From contig JAKPQA010000124.1 in assembly GCA_029547025.1 (NCBI GenBank), positions 52,037-116,036 on the forward strand: DNA of 64,000 nucleotides. Direction: 5' to 3'. The translations under genes and the position numbers were made by a program. Position 1 is the first letter of the stretch; each line of letters opens with the position of its first letter. Shown one piece after another: positions 44,690 through 54,352 of the stretch. Source of the stretch: Armatimonadota bacterium (lineage in GTDB: Bacteria > Armatimonadota > Zipacnadia > UBA1398 > JAKPQA01). A model generated the notes under the pieces. The model saw only the letters and a program-made list of their open reading frames with translations. It searched no databases and was not told the origin of the DNA.

Positions 44690-46258
44690 ATGGCAACTGC
44701 CGAGGAGCACCGGGTCGAAGCGCAGAGCGCTCGTCCCGCGCCACTGCCCTATGTGACGCTACTGTGCGGCCTGTCGGGCTTCGTGTTGAGCCTCGCGTTC
44801 ATCCGGCCGGGCATCGCCGCGCTGGCCTGGGTCGCGCCCGTGCCGTTCATCGCGGCCGCACTGCGCGCTCACCGGCTCCGACGAGCGCTGTGGTGCGGAG
44901 CCGCATTCGGACTCGGGCTGAACCTCAAGACGTTCCACTTCCTGTCGGTCTTCGGCACGCTGCCCTGGATCGCGGGCGCGGCGCTCGAGGCCGCGTGGGG
45001 CCTCATCCTCGGGGGCGCGCTGTACTGGGTCGTCGGGCGGCGCCCCTCGTGGGCACGCGTGGTGCTCCTCGTGCCCTGCGTATGGGTGTCGGTCGAGTGG
45101 CTCCGCTCGCTGGGCGACCTCGGTATCGCGTGGAGCGACCTGGGGCACTCCCAGGTGACGGCGCCCCGGGCTGTTCAGTTCGCCAGCGTGGCCGGTGCAT
45201 ACGGACTCTCGTACCTGATCGCCCTGACCAACGCGGCGATCGTCGAACTGCTCACCGCCAACGCCCGGCCGGTGCTGACGCGCGTGCTCGCGGTCGGGCC
45301 ACCCGTGTTCCTCATCCTGTTCGGCCAAATGGTGCTGGCGCTCCACCCGGGCGACGAGGAGGACGCCGGCGGCGTGCAGGTGACCCTCGTGCAGTGCGGA
45401 GAGGTGAACCAACCCATCGTCTTCGGCCCACCGACGCCGTCCATGGAGCAGTTGAGGCAGTTCATCCAGACCACCCAAGCGCAGGACATCGAGCCGGGGG
45501 GGCTCGTGATCTGGCCCGAGGCCGCCATTGGGGCCGATCTCGAGCGCGACGCGGTCCTGCGGCGAGCGGTGAGCAACCTGGTCCGGCGGAAGCGGTGCTA
45601 TCTCCTCGCCGGATGCCACCACCACACGCCGCCCGACCGCAGCCACAACGCCGCCATTTTGTTCCTGCCCGACGGGACCATCGGGGGCGTCTACCACAAG
45701 AACCGGCTCGTCATCATGAGTGAGCAGACGCCGGGCTGGCTGCGCGCCGTTGCCGGGCCGACACTGGATCGTTTCGGCGCATCGGCCCGGAGCCTCACTC
45801 CGGGCGATGGCTTCGTCGTGTTCGATGCAGGCGACCTGCGGTTGGCGCCGATCATCTGCTTTGAGTCCACGCTGACCTACCCGGCGCGGCGGGCCGTGAG
45901 CCGTGGGGCCAACCTCATCGCCCTGGTGACCAACGACGGCTGGTTCCGTGCCACTGACGGTGGCGAGTTCCATGCCGGGTTGTCCATCATGCGGGCCGTC
46001 GAGAACCGCACTCCCATCGCCCGCGCGGCGTGCACGGGTATCTCGATGTTCGTTGATGCCTACGGCCGGATCTCCTATCCCACGCCGCTGTTCGACATGA
46101 AGAGCCGGGCCGTCAGCGCCCGCATCCCGCTCCGGCCCACCGACCCGCCCGGGTCGGTGTACACGCGCGTGGGCGAGGTGGCCGTATGGGCGAGCCTGGC
46201 CGCCGTGGTGGTGTCGGGGGTGTGGGGGTGGAGGCGGCGCGATACTCAGGCGCGATAG
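44690..46258 (+). CDS. lnt: Apolipoprotein N-acyltransferase
   Basis: Lnt adds the third acyl chain to lipoproteins in the inner membrane. The 522-residue protein has several hydrophobic segments in the first 215 residues, then a nitrilase-fold domain with the catalytic triad Glu277 (VIWPEAA), Lys337 (VYHKNRL) and Cys390 (IICFES). GANLIALVTNDGWF and HAGLSIMRAVENRTPIARAACTGIS are family hallmarks. A final hydrophobic segment lies near the C-terminus. ATG 44690 follows GAGG. Its presence implies triacylated lipoproteins, hence probably a diderm envelope, and fits the lipoproteins at 34404 and 35521. Confidence 0.95.
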   Translation: MATAEEHRVEAQSARPAPLPYVTLLCGLSGFVLSLAFIRPGIAALAWVAPVPFIAAALRAHRLRRALWCGAAFGLGLNLKTFHFLSVFGTLPWIAGAALEAAWGLILGGALYWVVGRRPSWARVVLLVPCVWVSVEWLRSLGDLGIAWSDLGHSQVTAPRAVQFASVAGAYGLSYLIALTNAAIVELLTANARPVLTRVLAVGPPVFLILFGQMVLALHPGDEEDAGGVQVTLVQCGEVNQPIVFGPPTPSMEQLRQFIQTTQAQDIEPGGLVIWPEAAIGADLERDAVLRRAVSNLVRRKRCYLLAGCHHHTPPDRSHNAAILFLPDGTIGGVYHKNRLVIMSEQTPGWLRAVAGPTLDRFGASARSLTPGDGFVVFDAGDLRLAPIICFESTLTYPARRAVSRGANLIALVTNDGWFRATDGGEFHAGLSIMRAVENRTPIARAACTGISMFVDAYGRISYPTPLFDMKSRAVSARIPLRPTDPPGSVYTRVGEVAVWASLAAVVVSGVWGWRRRDTQAR

Positions 46259-46451
46259 AGCCGGATGGGGCCGCTCATGCCGCGCGTCCCGATTCCTCCT
46301 CGGGCCCTCCGCCCGCCCGCTCGCGTGCGGCCTCGGTACGAGGCAACAGGTCAAGGGGAGCCGGCCCGCTCCGTGGAACGGTCAGAGCAAAGAGTGCCGG
46401 TGGCGCGAGCGATGCCGTGCGCGACCGATCCGGCTTTCGGAGGACTGAGGC

Positions 46452-48281
46452 ATGGCGAGATGCCGTGGGCTGCCGCTGGGTGATGTGCGTCTATCGGGAG
46501 GACTGTTCGCCCATCGGTTCGCACTGAACCGCGCCTATGTATCGAGCCTTCGCGCGGAGAACCTGCTCCAGGCCTTCCTCCTCGAAGCAGGCATGGGGCA
46601 GTGGATTCTCCGGGAGACGCGCGGGCCCGCGCCCGATGCCGGCGACGACCGTCACTGGGGGTGGGAGTCGCCCACCTGTCAGGTCAGGGGCCACTTCCTT
46701 GGCCACTGGCTCTCGGCCGCCGCCGCGATCTGTGTCGCCGCAGGCGATGCGGAGCTGCGGGCCCGCGCCGACCATGTGGTCGCTGAGCTGGCCCGCTGCC
46801 AGGCCAAGAACGGCGGCGAGTGGGCCAGCCCCATTCCAGAAAAGTACATGGACTGGCTCGCTCAAGGCACGCCCACCTGGGCGCCGCACTACGTGCACCA
46901 CAAGACGCTCATGGGACTCCACGATATGCACGTGCTCACCGGGAACGCTCAGGCGCTCGAGGTGGCCGACCGGTTCGCGGACTGGTTCCACCGGTGGTCG
47001 GGCCAGTTCTCCCAGAAGCAGATGGACGACATGCTCGACGTCGAGACCGGCGGGATGCTCGAGGCCTGGGCCGACCTGTATGGTGTCACCGGCTCCGCCA
47101 AATACCTGGACCTCATCGAGCGCTACACGCGGCGCCGGCTGTTCGACCCTCTGCTCGAGGGTCGCGACGTGCTCACGAACATGCACGCGAACACCACGAT
47201 CCCTGAGGCCCATGGCGCGGCCCGGTGCTACGAGGTGACCGGCGACGGCCGGTGGCGCCGGGCCGCGGAGGCCTACTGGCGGTGGGCGGTCACGGAGCGC
47301 GGCACCTTCTGCACCGGTGGACAGACCTCGGGCGAGATCTGGACCCCTCCCATGGCCTTTGCCGCCCGCCGGGGCGACAAGAACCAGGAGCATTGCACGG
47401 TCTACAACATGATTCGGCTGGCGGACTACCTCTTCCGGTGGACTGGCGAGGCGGCCTATGCCGACTACATCGAGCGCAACCTCTACAACGGCATCCTCGC
47501 CCAGCAACACCCGGGCACGGGCATGGTCAGCTACTTCCTGCCTCTGGAGGCCGGTGGGCGCAAACGGTGGGGGCACCCCACACACGACTTCTGGTGCTGC
47601 CATGGGACCCTGGTTCAAGCCCACAGCCGCTACGGGCGGCTCGTGTGGTTCGCGGACGACGAGGGGTTCGTCGTGTCGCAGTTCATCCCGAGTGAGGCGA
47701 CGGCCGAGTGGAGCGGCGCGACCGTGCGGCTGGCGCTGGCGCAGGACACCCGCGCGGGGGGGACTCAGGCGCTCGCCGAGCCACGTGGCGGCTCGACGCA
47801 TCGTCCTTCGGCGTGGACATTCCGGGTGATCGTCACCTGCGACCGCCCCACTGAGTTCGGGCTCAAACTCCGGCTCCCCGGCTGGCTGAGTGGGCCGGCC
47901 TCGGTTCGCGTCAACGATGAGACGCCCGTGGCCCCCCCACCCGATCGGGGCTTCACAGTGCTCCGGCGTGTCTGGTCGAACGACACCGTGACGCTGGAGC
48001 TGCCCAAGGCGCTGTCCGTGGCCCCCATCCCCGATGAGCCGGGGACCGTGGCATTCCTGGATGGCCCAGTGGTGCTCGCCGGCTTGTGCGACCGCGAGGT
48101 CGCGCTGGAGTGCGACCCGAACGATCCGGCCAGTGTGCTAGTGCCCGATAACGAGCGAGAGTGGATCCTGTGGCAGGGAGGCTACCGCACCGTGAAGCAG
48201 CGCGAGGCCATCCGGTTCCGACCTCTCTTTGAGGTGGTCGATGAACCCTATACTCTCTACTTCCCGGTGCGCTCACGCTGA
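46452..48281 (+). CDS. GH127-type beta-L-arabinofuranosidase, cytoplasmic
   Basis: The 609-residue (alpha/alpha)6-barrel enzyme is of the DUF1680/GH127 family. Zinc-site residues are in place: Glu313 and Cys315 in NQEHCTVYNMIRL and Cys382-Cys383 in FWCCHGT; Glu295 in GGQTSGEIW fits the acid/base. VRGHFLGHWLSAAA and NLYNGILAQQHP are typical. A beta-sandwich ends the protein (RLPGWLSGPASVRVNDE). There is no signal peptide, in contrast to the paralogue at 6524, so it would act on imported arabino-oligosaccharides. ATG 46452 follows GGAGG. The 193-base gap upstream shows nothing clear. Confidence 0.92.
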   Translation: MARCRGLPLGDVRLSGGLFAHRFALNRAYVSSLRAENLLQAFLLEAGMGQWILRETRGPAPDAGDDRHWGWESPTCQVRGHFLGHWLSAAAAICVAAGDAELRARADHVVAELARCQAKNGGEWASPIPEKYMDWLAQGTPTWAPHYVHHKTLMGLHDMHVLTGNAQALEVADRFADWFHRWSGQFSQKQMDDMLDVETGGMLEAWADLYGVTGSAKYLDLIERYTRRRLFDPLLEGRDVLTNMHANTTIPEAHGAARCYEVTGDGRWRRAAEAYWRWAVTERGTFCTGGQTSGEIWTPPMAFAARRGDKNQEHCTVYNMIRLADYLFRWTGEAAYADYIERNLYNGILAQQHPGTGMVSYFLPLEAGGRKRWGHPTHDFWCCHGTLVQAHSRYGRLVWFADDEGFVVSQFIPSEATAEWSGATVRLALAQDTRAGGTQALAEPRGGSTHRPSAWTFRVIVTCDRPTEFGLKLRLPGWLSGPASVRVNDETPVAPPPDRGFTVLRRVWSNDTVTLELPKALSVAPIPDEPGTVAFLDGPVVLAGLCDREVALECDPNDPASVLVPDNEREWILWQGGYRTVKQREAIRFRPLFEVVDEPYTLYFPVRSR

Positions 48282-48309
48282 GCACCGGTCGTGACACGGA
48301 GGGTGATCC

Positions 48310-49290
48310 TTGTACACGAGCCTGGGTAGCGCTGTCCTGACGTCGGGCGAGACCATGGACATGGGTTGCGTGCTGTGTCCCGATCCGACGTTCGCACCGC
48401 TGGTCCCGCAGTTCCTCGCCCACAAGCCCGAGAGCTGCATGTGGCACATCCGGCGGTCCGTGAGTGAGCGGCTGGATGAGCTCGAGACCCGTTTCTACAT
48501 CGGCCGGGTGGGCGATGAAATCATCACGAACATCATGACCGTCGAGTCGCGGGGCGCCGGTATCCTCGGACACGTCTTCACCTCGGTGCCCCATCGCCGC
48601 AAGGGCGCCTGCAAGTTACTGATGGCCGAGCAGATGGGCGACTTCCGCCGCCGGGGTGGGCAGTGCCTGATCCTCGACACGGGCTATGACACCCACCCGT
48701 ACTACATCTACAGAGGTTTCGGCTTCGAGAGTATCGCCCCAGAGGCCGGCCAGATGCGCTACACCGTCGTCGGCGACGATGCCTTCGCCGCGGAGTGGTT
48801 CTCGGCCGAGCCGGTGAGCGTGGTGGATCTGGCCTGGCACCACTGGCCGGCTATCTCGGTGATGACCTCATTCGACTACGGGGAGTATCTGCGCACAGTG
48901 CTGCCACCGGCCTTCGGCCCGTACAACTTCGAGGGGCCGTTCTACGGCCTGAAGCAGAGGTGCGAGGAGCGCGGCGACTGCCAGTGCAAGGTCTTGCAGG
49001 GCCCCAACGGCGCCGTGCTCGGCTACGCGGCCCTGCAGCCCGACGTGCGGTTCCACGAAGAGGTCTACGTGCTCGACCTGATGCTGTGGCCGGGTGCTGC
49101 CGAGCACGGCGCTGCCCTGGTGAGCGCCTTCGACTGGCCGAAGGCCAAGGTGCAAGCCTATGCGGACGACGCGTCGGAGGCCAAGATTCGGGCGCTGAAC
49201 GCGGCCGGGTTCGTCGATGAGGCGATTCTGCGTAAGCAGATCCACCGCGGCGGGAAGCCGATGGACGTTCTCGTGTTCGCGCGGGAGTAG
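48310..49290 (+). CDS. GNAT-family N-acetyltransferase-like protein
   Basis: The 326-residue protein appears to be a tandem GNAT. The N-terminal half (about 20-155) has the acetyl-CoA loop motif FTSVPHRRKGACKLLMAEQM and the typical YIYRGFGFESI. The C-terminal half (about 165-326) looks like a second, more diverged GNAT (AVLGYAALQPDVRFHEEVYVLDLML, IRALNAAGFVDEAIL). TTG 48310 follows GGAGGG at good spacing. No signal peptide. Substrate is unknown; it sits between an arabinofuranosidase and an esterase-like hydrolase, all on the same strand, so it may belong to the same sugar pathway. Confidence 0.82.
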   Translation: MYTSLGSAVLTSGETMDMGCVLCPDPTFAPLVPQFLAHKPESCMWHIRRSVSERLDELETRFYIGRVGDEIITNIMTVESRGAGILGHVFTSVPHRRKGACKLLMAEQMGDFRRRGGQCLILDTGYDTHPYYIYRGFGFESIAPEAGQMRYTVVGDDAFAAEWFSAEPVSVVDLAWHHWPAISVMTSFDYGEYLRTVLPPAFGPYNFEGPFYGLKQRCEERGDCQCKVLQGPNGAVLGYAALQPDVRFHEEVYVLDLMLWPGAAEHGAALVSAFDWPKAKVQAYADDASEAKIRALNAAGFVDEAILRKQIHRGGKPMDVLVFARE

Positions 49291-49341
49291 AGACGCCAAA
49301 TCGCCGGATGAGTAACTGGACCAGCCTTGCTGAGGCAACCG

Positions 49342-50406
49342 ATGCAGACGCATGGGCTCGGAACCATAGCGTTAGCCGCCGCGGCACTGGCCGCGGTCCC
49401 TCTTCCGTGGTTGCCCGAGGTGCAGCAGGCCCCGCCGGGGGCGCCTGACGCGCCTGCCGCGTGGGACCTGCTCCAAGGGCGGCCGCATGACCGCGAGCAC
49501 TGGCTCGCGCGGCGCGAGACCATCCGGAGCTGGTGGACGGAGTTCCTCGGCCCTGCGCCTACGCCGCCAGCCAACCTGGCCTGCGAGGTGATCGAGGAGG
49601 ACCGGGCCGGCGACGTGCTCCGCCAGCTCGTGCGGTTGCAGGTGGAGCCAGGCTGCTGGATGGAGGCCTACCTGCTGCGCCCAGCAGAGACCACGGGCCG
49701 CCTGCCCGGCGTGGTCGTCCTGCACTCGACGGTAGACTACACCATCCGGCAGCCGGCCGGACTCGAAGGGCCGGAGAGCTACCACATCGGACTGCACCTG
49801 GCACAGCGCGGCATGGTGACGCTGTGCCCAGGGTGCTTCATCTGGGACTACGCCGGCGCGACCACGTTCGGCGAGGCGGTGGCACGCCTCCGCGAGCGAC
49901 ATCCCGGCTGGCGCGGTATGGGCAAGATGCTCTACGACGCCCAACGCGCCGCCGACTACCTGCAGAGCCTCGCGTTCGTTGATCCCTCGCGGCTGGGGTG
50001 TATCGGCCACTCGCTGGGCGCCAAAGAGACCCTGTTCCTCTGTGCGCTGGACGACCGGTTCTCGGCGGCCGTGAGCAGTGAGGGCGGCGTCGGCCTGTCG
50101 TTTTCCAACTGGGATGCCGAGTGGTACCTTGGCCCGTCCATCCGCGAGCCCGGCTTCGCCCACGACACGCACGAACTGCTGGCACTGGCCGCGCCGAGGC
50201 CATTCCTACTCATCGGCGGCGGCTCGGCCGACGGTGCTCAGAGCTGGCCTTACGTGGCGGCAGCGATGCCGGTGTACCGGCTGATGGGCGGCACCGAGGC
50301 GCTGGGGCTGCTCGTCCATGACGCCGGCCACTCTCTGCCGCCCATCGCGCTCGAGCGGGCCTACGAGTGGCTCGGATACCACCTGGGCATGGCGACGGGG
50401 GGCTAG
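49342..50406 (+). CDS. Exported alpha/beta hydrolase (acetyl-xylan esterase/dienelactone hydrolase-like)
   Basis: The 354-residue product has a signal peptide (QTHGLGTIALAAAALAAVPLP). The alpha/beta hydrolase fold shows VVVLHSTVD, the nucleophile elbow IGHSLGAKE, an acid candidate in LLIGGGSADG and the catalytic His in LVHDAGHSLP. HLAQRGMVTLCPGCFIWDYAG and PSRLGCIGHSLG are typical of acetyl-xylan-esterase-like (AXE1/DLH) families. It probably removes acyl groups from plant polysaccharides outside the cytoplasm. ATG 49342 follows GAGG; a TTG five codons earlier is possible. It converges with the URO-D gene and overlaps its stop by 4 bases. Confidence 0.88.
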   Translation: MQTHGLGTIALAAAALAAVPLPWLPEVQQAPPGAPDAPAAWDLLQGRPHDREHWLARRETIRSWWTEFLGPAPTPPANLACEVIEEDRAGDVLRQLVRLQVEPGCWMEAYLLRPAETTGRLPGVVVLHSTVDYTIRQPAGLEGPESYHIGLHLAQRGMVTLCPGCFIWDYAGATTFGEAVARLRERHPGWRGMGKMLYDAQRAADYLQSLAFVDPSRLGCIGHSLGAKETLFLCALDDRFSAAVSSEGGVGLSFSNWDAEWYLGPSIREPGFAHDTHELLALAAPRPFLLIGGGSADGAQSWPYVAAAMPVYRLMGGTEALGLLVHDAGHSLPPIALERAYEWLGYHLGMATGG

Positions 50407-51551
50407 CCCCGCCACTCGGCCGCCGCCTCGTACATGGCGACGATGTTCGCCGCCGGTACGTCCGGCTGGATGTTGTGCACCGGCGTGAACACGCACCCAC
50501 CACCCGGGGCCAGGGCATCCAGCCGGCCCTTGACCTCGGCCGCCACCTCAGCCGGCGTGCCGTGGGGTAGCACGTGTTGGGTGTCGCATCCGCCGCCCCA
50601 GAAAACGAGGTCCCGGCCATACTCGCGCTTCAGCTCGGCCGGGTCCATCCCCGCCGCGGACACCTGCACCGGGTTGAGCACCTCGACGCCGATCTCGATC
50701 AGGTCGGGAATCACTGGCCGGATGCCGCCGCACGAGTGGTACCACAGCTTGGCCTTCGTCTTACTGTGGATCAGCGCGTACAGCTTCGCCTGCCGCGGCT
50801 TGATGAACCGGCGGTACACCTCGGGCGACATGAGCATTCCGTGCTGCCCGGCCAGATCGTCACCCACGCACACCACATCGACCAGGTCGCCCACGGCGTC
50901 GAGGAAGCCCGTCTCGAAGTCCAGCCAGTACTGTAGCGTGTGGTCGAGGACGGCCTCGATGAGCTCGGGCTGCGTCGACAGGCAGCCATAGAAGTGCTCG
51001 AAGCCCATCAGGTACCAGCCGAACTCGAACACGACACCAGAGATGCCGGTCACGAGCGCCTTGTCGGTCGACTCCAGCGTGCGGAGAGCCTCCTCACGGA
51101 CGCCTCGGAAGCGCGCCGGGTCGCCCCCGTCGGGCCACGGATGGTTCTCGACGTCCGACACAGTGGTCGCCGCAGCCAGTGGCGAGTAGGTTATGTCGTG
51201 GTACAGCCCACCTACTTTGGGCATGGACCAAGTCACGCCGAACTCGTCCGTGAAGGACAGATGCGGCTTCCCGCGGATCAGCTCCTCGGTGATGCTGCCA
51301 TCGCCGTCCTCGGCGCCCCTCGCGCGGATGTAGCGCGTGTCGACCCCGAAGCGGTCGAGAACCCGCTCGCTGGGCTGGGCCAGTTGCTGCACGGCATCGA
51401 GGATCTCGATGGGCTCATCCCAGCCCCACAGCCGCAGCAGGCCCTCGTAGGCCGTGCGGGTGATGCCCGTCTGGTTGCCCCCGAGGTCGATGGGTACGCG
51501 ATCGGTCTCGGTGTGCCGCAGAGCGGCGCGCACGCGCTCGCGAGATGTCAA
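50403..51551 (-). CDS. Uroporphyrinogen decarboxylase-family protein
   Basis: The 382-residue barrel starts TSRERVRAALRHTETDRVPIDLGG, the common opening of URO-D-like methyltransferases. It continues with DLVDVVCVGDDLAGQHGMLMSPEVYRRFIKPRQAKLY, KLWYHSCGGIRPVIPDLIEIGVEVLNPVQVSAAGMDP, and a C-terminal GGGCVFTPVHNIQPDVPAANI. HSCGG could supply metal ligands (Cys). No corrinoid-binding partner protein is seen nearby. TTG 51551 follows GGAGG. It is a distant paralogue of the 33282 gene; both are next to glycan genes. Probably a methyl-transfer or demethylation enzyme; unproven. Confidence 0.88.
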   Translation of the reverse strand: MTSRERVRAALRHTETDRVPIDLGGNQTGITRTAYEGLLRLWGWDEPIEILDAVQQLAQPSERVLDRFGVDTRYIRARGAEDGDGSITEELIRGKPHLSFTDEFGVTWSMPKVGGLYHDITYSPLAAATTVSDVENHPWPDGGDPARFRGVREEALRTLESTDKALVTGISGVVFEFGWYLMGFEHFYGCLSTQPELIEAVLDHTLQYWLDFETGFLDAVGDLVDVVCVGDDLAGQHGMLMSPEVYRRFIKPRQAKLYALIHSKTKAKLWYHSCGGIRPVIPDLIEIGVEVLNPVQVSAAGMDPAELKREYGRDLVFWGGGCDTQHVLPHGTPAEVAAEVKGRLDALAPGGGCVFTPVHNIQPDVPAANIVAMYEAAAEWRG

Positions 51552-51608
51552 CGATGGTCGCCTCCATGGTGGGTGAGCGGGGCAGGCGGCACCCCTCAGA
51601 ACGAGACC

Positions 51609-51734
51609 GGGCCGGATGGCCCCCTTCCCGCTCCGCGGGCCCCTTCCATTCGGCCCCTCCTCTGGGTGCAGGAGGTGTTCGGAGGGGCCGAATAGGGGGC
51701 ACCGGCCGGAGGCCGGTGTGACCCTATCCGGCCC
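51609..51734 (-). repeat. Dispersed palindromic repeat, copy C
   Basis: This third copy is closest to the consensus: GGGCCGGATGG at one end and CCCTATCCGGCCC at the other pair, CCATTCGGCCCCTCC pairs with GGAGGGGCCGAATAGGG, and the small hairpin is ACCGGCC-GGA-GGCCGGT (51701-51717). It begins 19 bases beyond the stop codon of the minus-strand isomerase-like gene at 51754, as copies A and B do relative to their upstream genes. Confidence 0.78.
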
Positions 51735-51753
51735 ATGCTCCCCAAGCCGCGCC

Positions 51754-53253
51754 CTACGCCGGCTTCGCCGCCCGCGCCGTCTCCTCAGAGCTCACGGCCT
51801 CGATGCCTGCCATCTGGCAATAGGCCCTCATCTGGCGCCCGTGTTCGCCATAGAAGAACACCTGGTGGAACCCGAGCACGTCGCGCGTGTCCGTGATCCC
51901 GTCGAGCTTCACGTCCACGCTCGTGCGGCACCCGCCGGCCGGGGGTGTGTCCACGTTGCCGACGACCGTCCCTTCCTCGATCACCATCCGGCGCGGTCCG
52001 AGGAAGGACGCCATCGTGACACGCTGCCCCTCGCGCCAGTGCACCTGCATCGAGACGCCTAGGTTGGACTCGCTGTGGCTGCGGAGAATGAAGGGCTCGT
52101 GGTCTTCGCCGATGCCGTTGAGTCGGGTCGCGCACGAGCAGTGGGCCGCCACCAGCGTGTTGTGGGTCGTCTCGGGGACCGGGTCCTGCATGAAACCGGG
52201 CTTCCCGAACAGGTAGGGAACCAGCATCATGCCGATCGCGGCATTGGTGTCGCCCTCGCACCCGCCAAGGATGCCCTGGTCGTTCAGCCGGCTGAAGGCC
52301 ATGCAGGGCGGGCACGGGAGCGTGTGGTCCGCCACGAGATGCAGGCAGATCATCGAGAGGCCGTCAGCCCCGTAGTCCTCGATGATCTTCCGGCAGGTCA
52401 GGTAGTTCCGTCCGGCGTTGGTGAGATCCTCAGCCGTCGGCTCGACAATGTCCTTTGCCTTGCGCTTGTACTCCTTGGCGATGGACTCGATCTCCGGCAT
52501 CTCCCACACGCCGTTGTAGGTGTTGTCGTAGACCGTGCGCGGCACGAACACAAGCTCGGTACCGAGCAGATCGACCTTCTCGGTCCGGTCGTCGGCCAGG
52601 GTGATGACCACCAGGCGCGTGTCGCGCATCTGGTTGATGGTCCGGATCATCCGCAGGCCGTACTTGACGTCGTCCATGTCCAGCGACGAGACCGTGTAGA
52701 CGCCCGTCCGGTGGCGCGAGGGCGCCAGGTGGCCGGTGAAAGTGGTCCCGATCGGCGCGAAGATGATGGTCCGCAACCCGGAGGAGGCCACCTTGTCCGC
52801 GAAACCCCAGTGGCCCATGTGCAGCAGCGTCACGACGACGCCATCCACGTTCGCGGCCTTGGACTCGGCGATGAACCGATCGACGTCCGCTTCATCGTAG
52901 AGGCAGTCAGGCTCAGTCCGGACGCGGACGCCGACCTCCTTGCCGGACTGCTCGATGCCCTCGGTCCACATCTTGCGATGGCCCTCGATGTCGAAGCTCG
53001 TGCCCGGCCAGCCCAGCCAGTACTCGCCCCGCGGGCGGAGGAAGGCCGAGCGCACCGTGGCCGTGGCCTTGTGGCCGGGGCCGAAGAGGCCACCCTTCTT
53101 CCACTCACACTGCCGCTCGACGGCGCCGAAGAGTCGGTCGGAGAGAGCCCCCATCAGCAGGGGAGCGCCGAGAACCACTTGGCCGGTTCGCAGGCAGAAC
53201 TCGCGGCGGCAGATGCCACCGTTCCGGGGGGTCTTCGGGGTCGTGTCTCGCAT
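51754..53253 (-). CDS. Exported L-fucose/L-arabinose isomerase-like protein
   Basis: The 499-residue product resembles the fucose/arabinose isomerase fold in its middle and C-terminal parts (ANVDGVVVTLLHMGHWGFAD, ICLHLVADHTLPCPPCMAFSRLNDQG, GGCEGDTNAAIGMMLVPYLFG, HCSCATRLNG). Unlike normal sugar isomerases it starts with a Tat-like signal: RREFCLRTGQVVLGAPLLMGA at residues 16-36. The metal-site Glu/Asp/His of characterised isomerases are only partly recognisable (CEGD, SHSE). So either it is a periplasmic isomerase or the fold serves sugar binding. ATG 53253 follows GGAGG. It is divergent from the Tat-exported TIM barrel at 53417. Confidence 0.83.
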   Translation of the reverse strand: MRDTTPKTPRNGGICRREFCLRTGQVVLGAPLLMGALSDRLFGAVERQCEWKKGGLFGPGHKATATVRSAFLRPRGEYWLGWPGTSFDIEGHRKMWTEGIEQSGKEVGVRVRTEPDCLYDEADVDRFIAESKAANVDGVVVTLLHMGHWGFADKVASSGLRTIIFAPIGTTFTGHLAPSRHRTGVYTVSSLDMDDVKYGLRMIRTINQMRDTRLVVITLADDRTEKVDLLGTELVFVPRTVYDNTYNGVWEMPEIESIAKEYKRKAKDIVEPTAEDLTNAGRNYLTCRKIIEDYGADGLSMICLHLVADHTLPCPPCMAFSRLNDQGILGGCEGDTNAAIGMMLVPYLFGKPGFMQDPVPETTHNTLVAAHCSCATRLNGIGEDHEPFILRSHSESNLGVSMQVHWREGQRVTMASFLGPRRMVIEEGTVVGNVDTPPAGGCRTSVDVKLDGITDTRDVLGFHQVFFYGEHGRQMRAYCQMAGIEAVSSEETARAAKPA

Positions 53254-53416
53254 GAGTCGCGCGCCTCCACCTTGGTCGGGTTCATGGGACAGCAGTCAGG
53301 CGACTAGTTCCGCGCGCCCCGGGGTCATCCTTCCCCCTCCCAGCCCCGGAGGTTGCTGAACGGCACCCGAGGAACGGGACCGCATTGACGGAGACTGACA
53401 ACCCGGAGGCGCACCC

Positions 53417-54352
53417 ATGACCCGCAGGGAGTGGCTCAAGAGAACCGGAACGGCTCTGGCCAGCGCGTCGATGGTGGGAGGCATCGGAATGGCCGCTGTG
53501 GCGAGGCCAGACTTCGCCAATCTTCGGCTCGGCGTCTCGATCTCCGCCGCCAACGCCGAGCAGGCCGCATCGGAGGCCACGTGGGCCACCAAGGCCGGCT
53601 TTGGCCGTGTCCAGCTCAACGTGTGGGGCGGAGCGCTGACCGACCAGCAGGTCGCGGCCCTCTGCGCGCCCATCACCGGCGCCGGTCTCAAGATCGTGGC
53701 CCTCGGGTGCTATATCAACCCGCTCGATCCCGCGAACCTGTCCTATATGGGCGCCTCGGTGGACCTGATGCGGTCGCTGGCCGGGAACCACCGCGCCCAT
53801 GGCGCCCGGACATTCGTCACCTGGAGCGGCGGCTATCACGACCGCTTCGCCGGTAGCGATCCGCGCAACGCCTCGCCCGAGGCGTTCGAGGCACTGGTGG
53901 AGGCCACCGGCGAGCTGCTGGCGGTCCTCGAGCCCTGCCGCGGGCGCATCGCCTTCGAGCCCTTCTTCCCGGACGTCCTCGGGACCGTCGACCGCTTTGC
54001 CGAGATGTTCCGCCGGATGCCCACAAGCCGTGTCGGGCTCGTGATGGATCCCCCGAACTTCGTGCGGCCCGAGGACTACCTCCGGAGGAGCGAGATCATG
54101 GGCAGAGCCTTTGAGCGGCTCGGGCCGCGAGTGCTCGTGGCGCACCTGAAGGACATCGGGCGAAACCCGGACGGCTCGGTAACCTACCCGGCGCCGTGCG
54201 AGGGCGAAATGAACTACGCGGCGTACCTCACATGCCTGGCGTCGCTCGGCCGGCCCGTGGAGTGCATCCTCGAGCACACCGGCGGCGAGCACATGGGCCA
54301 TTCACGCGAGAGGGTGCTCCGCGCACTCGACGAGGCGCAGGCGCGAGCGTAG
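53417..54352 (+). CDS. Tat-exported sugar isomerase/epimerase-like TIM barrel
   Basis: The 311-residue product opens with a twin-arginine signal (MTRREWLKRTGTALASASMV). The xylose isomerase-like TIM barrel follows from about 35: LRLGVSISAANA, AGFGRVQLNVWGG, FEPFFPDVLGTVDRF, VGLVMDPPNFV, VLVAHLKDIG and VECILEHTGGE provide the metal-site acids and His typical of this superfamily. ATG 53417 follows GGAGG. Tat export suggests folding with a metal before secretion. It is divergent from the exported fucose-isomerase-like gene; the pair may modify sugars in the periplasm. Substrate is unknown. Confidence 0.88.
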   Translation: MTRREWLKRTGTALASASMVGGIGMAAVARPDFANLRLGVSISAANAEQAASEATWATKAGFGRVQLNVWGGALTDQQVAALCAPITGAGLKIVALGCYINPLDPANLSYMGASVDLMRSLAGNHRAHGARTFVTWSGGYHDRFAGSDPRNASPEAFEALVEATGELLAVLEPCRGRIAFEPFFPDVLGTVDRFAEMFRRMPTSRVGLVMDPPNFVRPEDYLRRSEIMGRAFERLGPRVLVAHLKDIGRNPDGSVTYPAPCEGEMNYAAYLTCLASLGRPVECILEHTGGEHMGHSRERVLRALDEAQARA

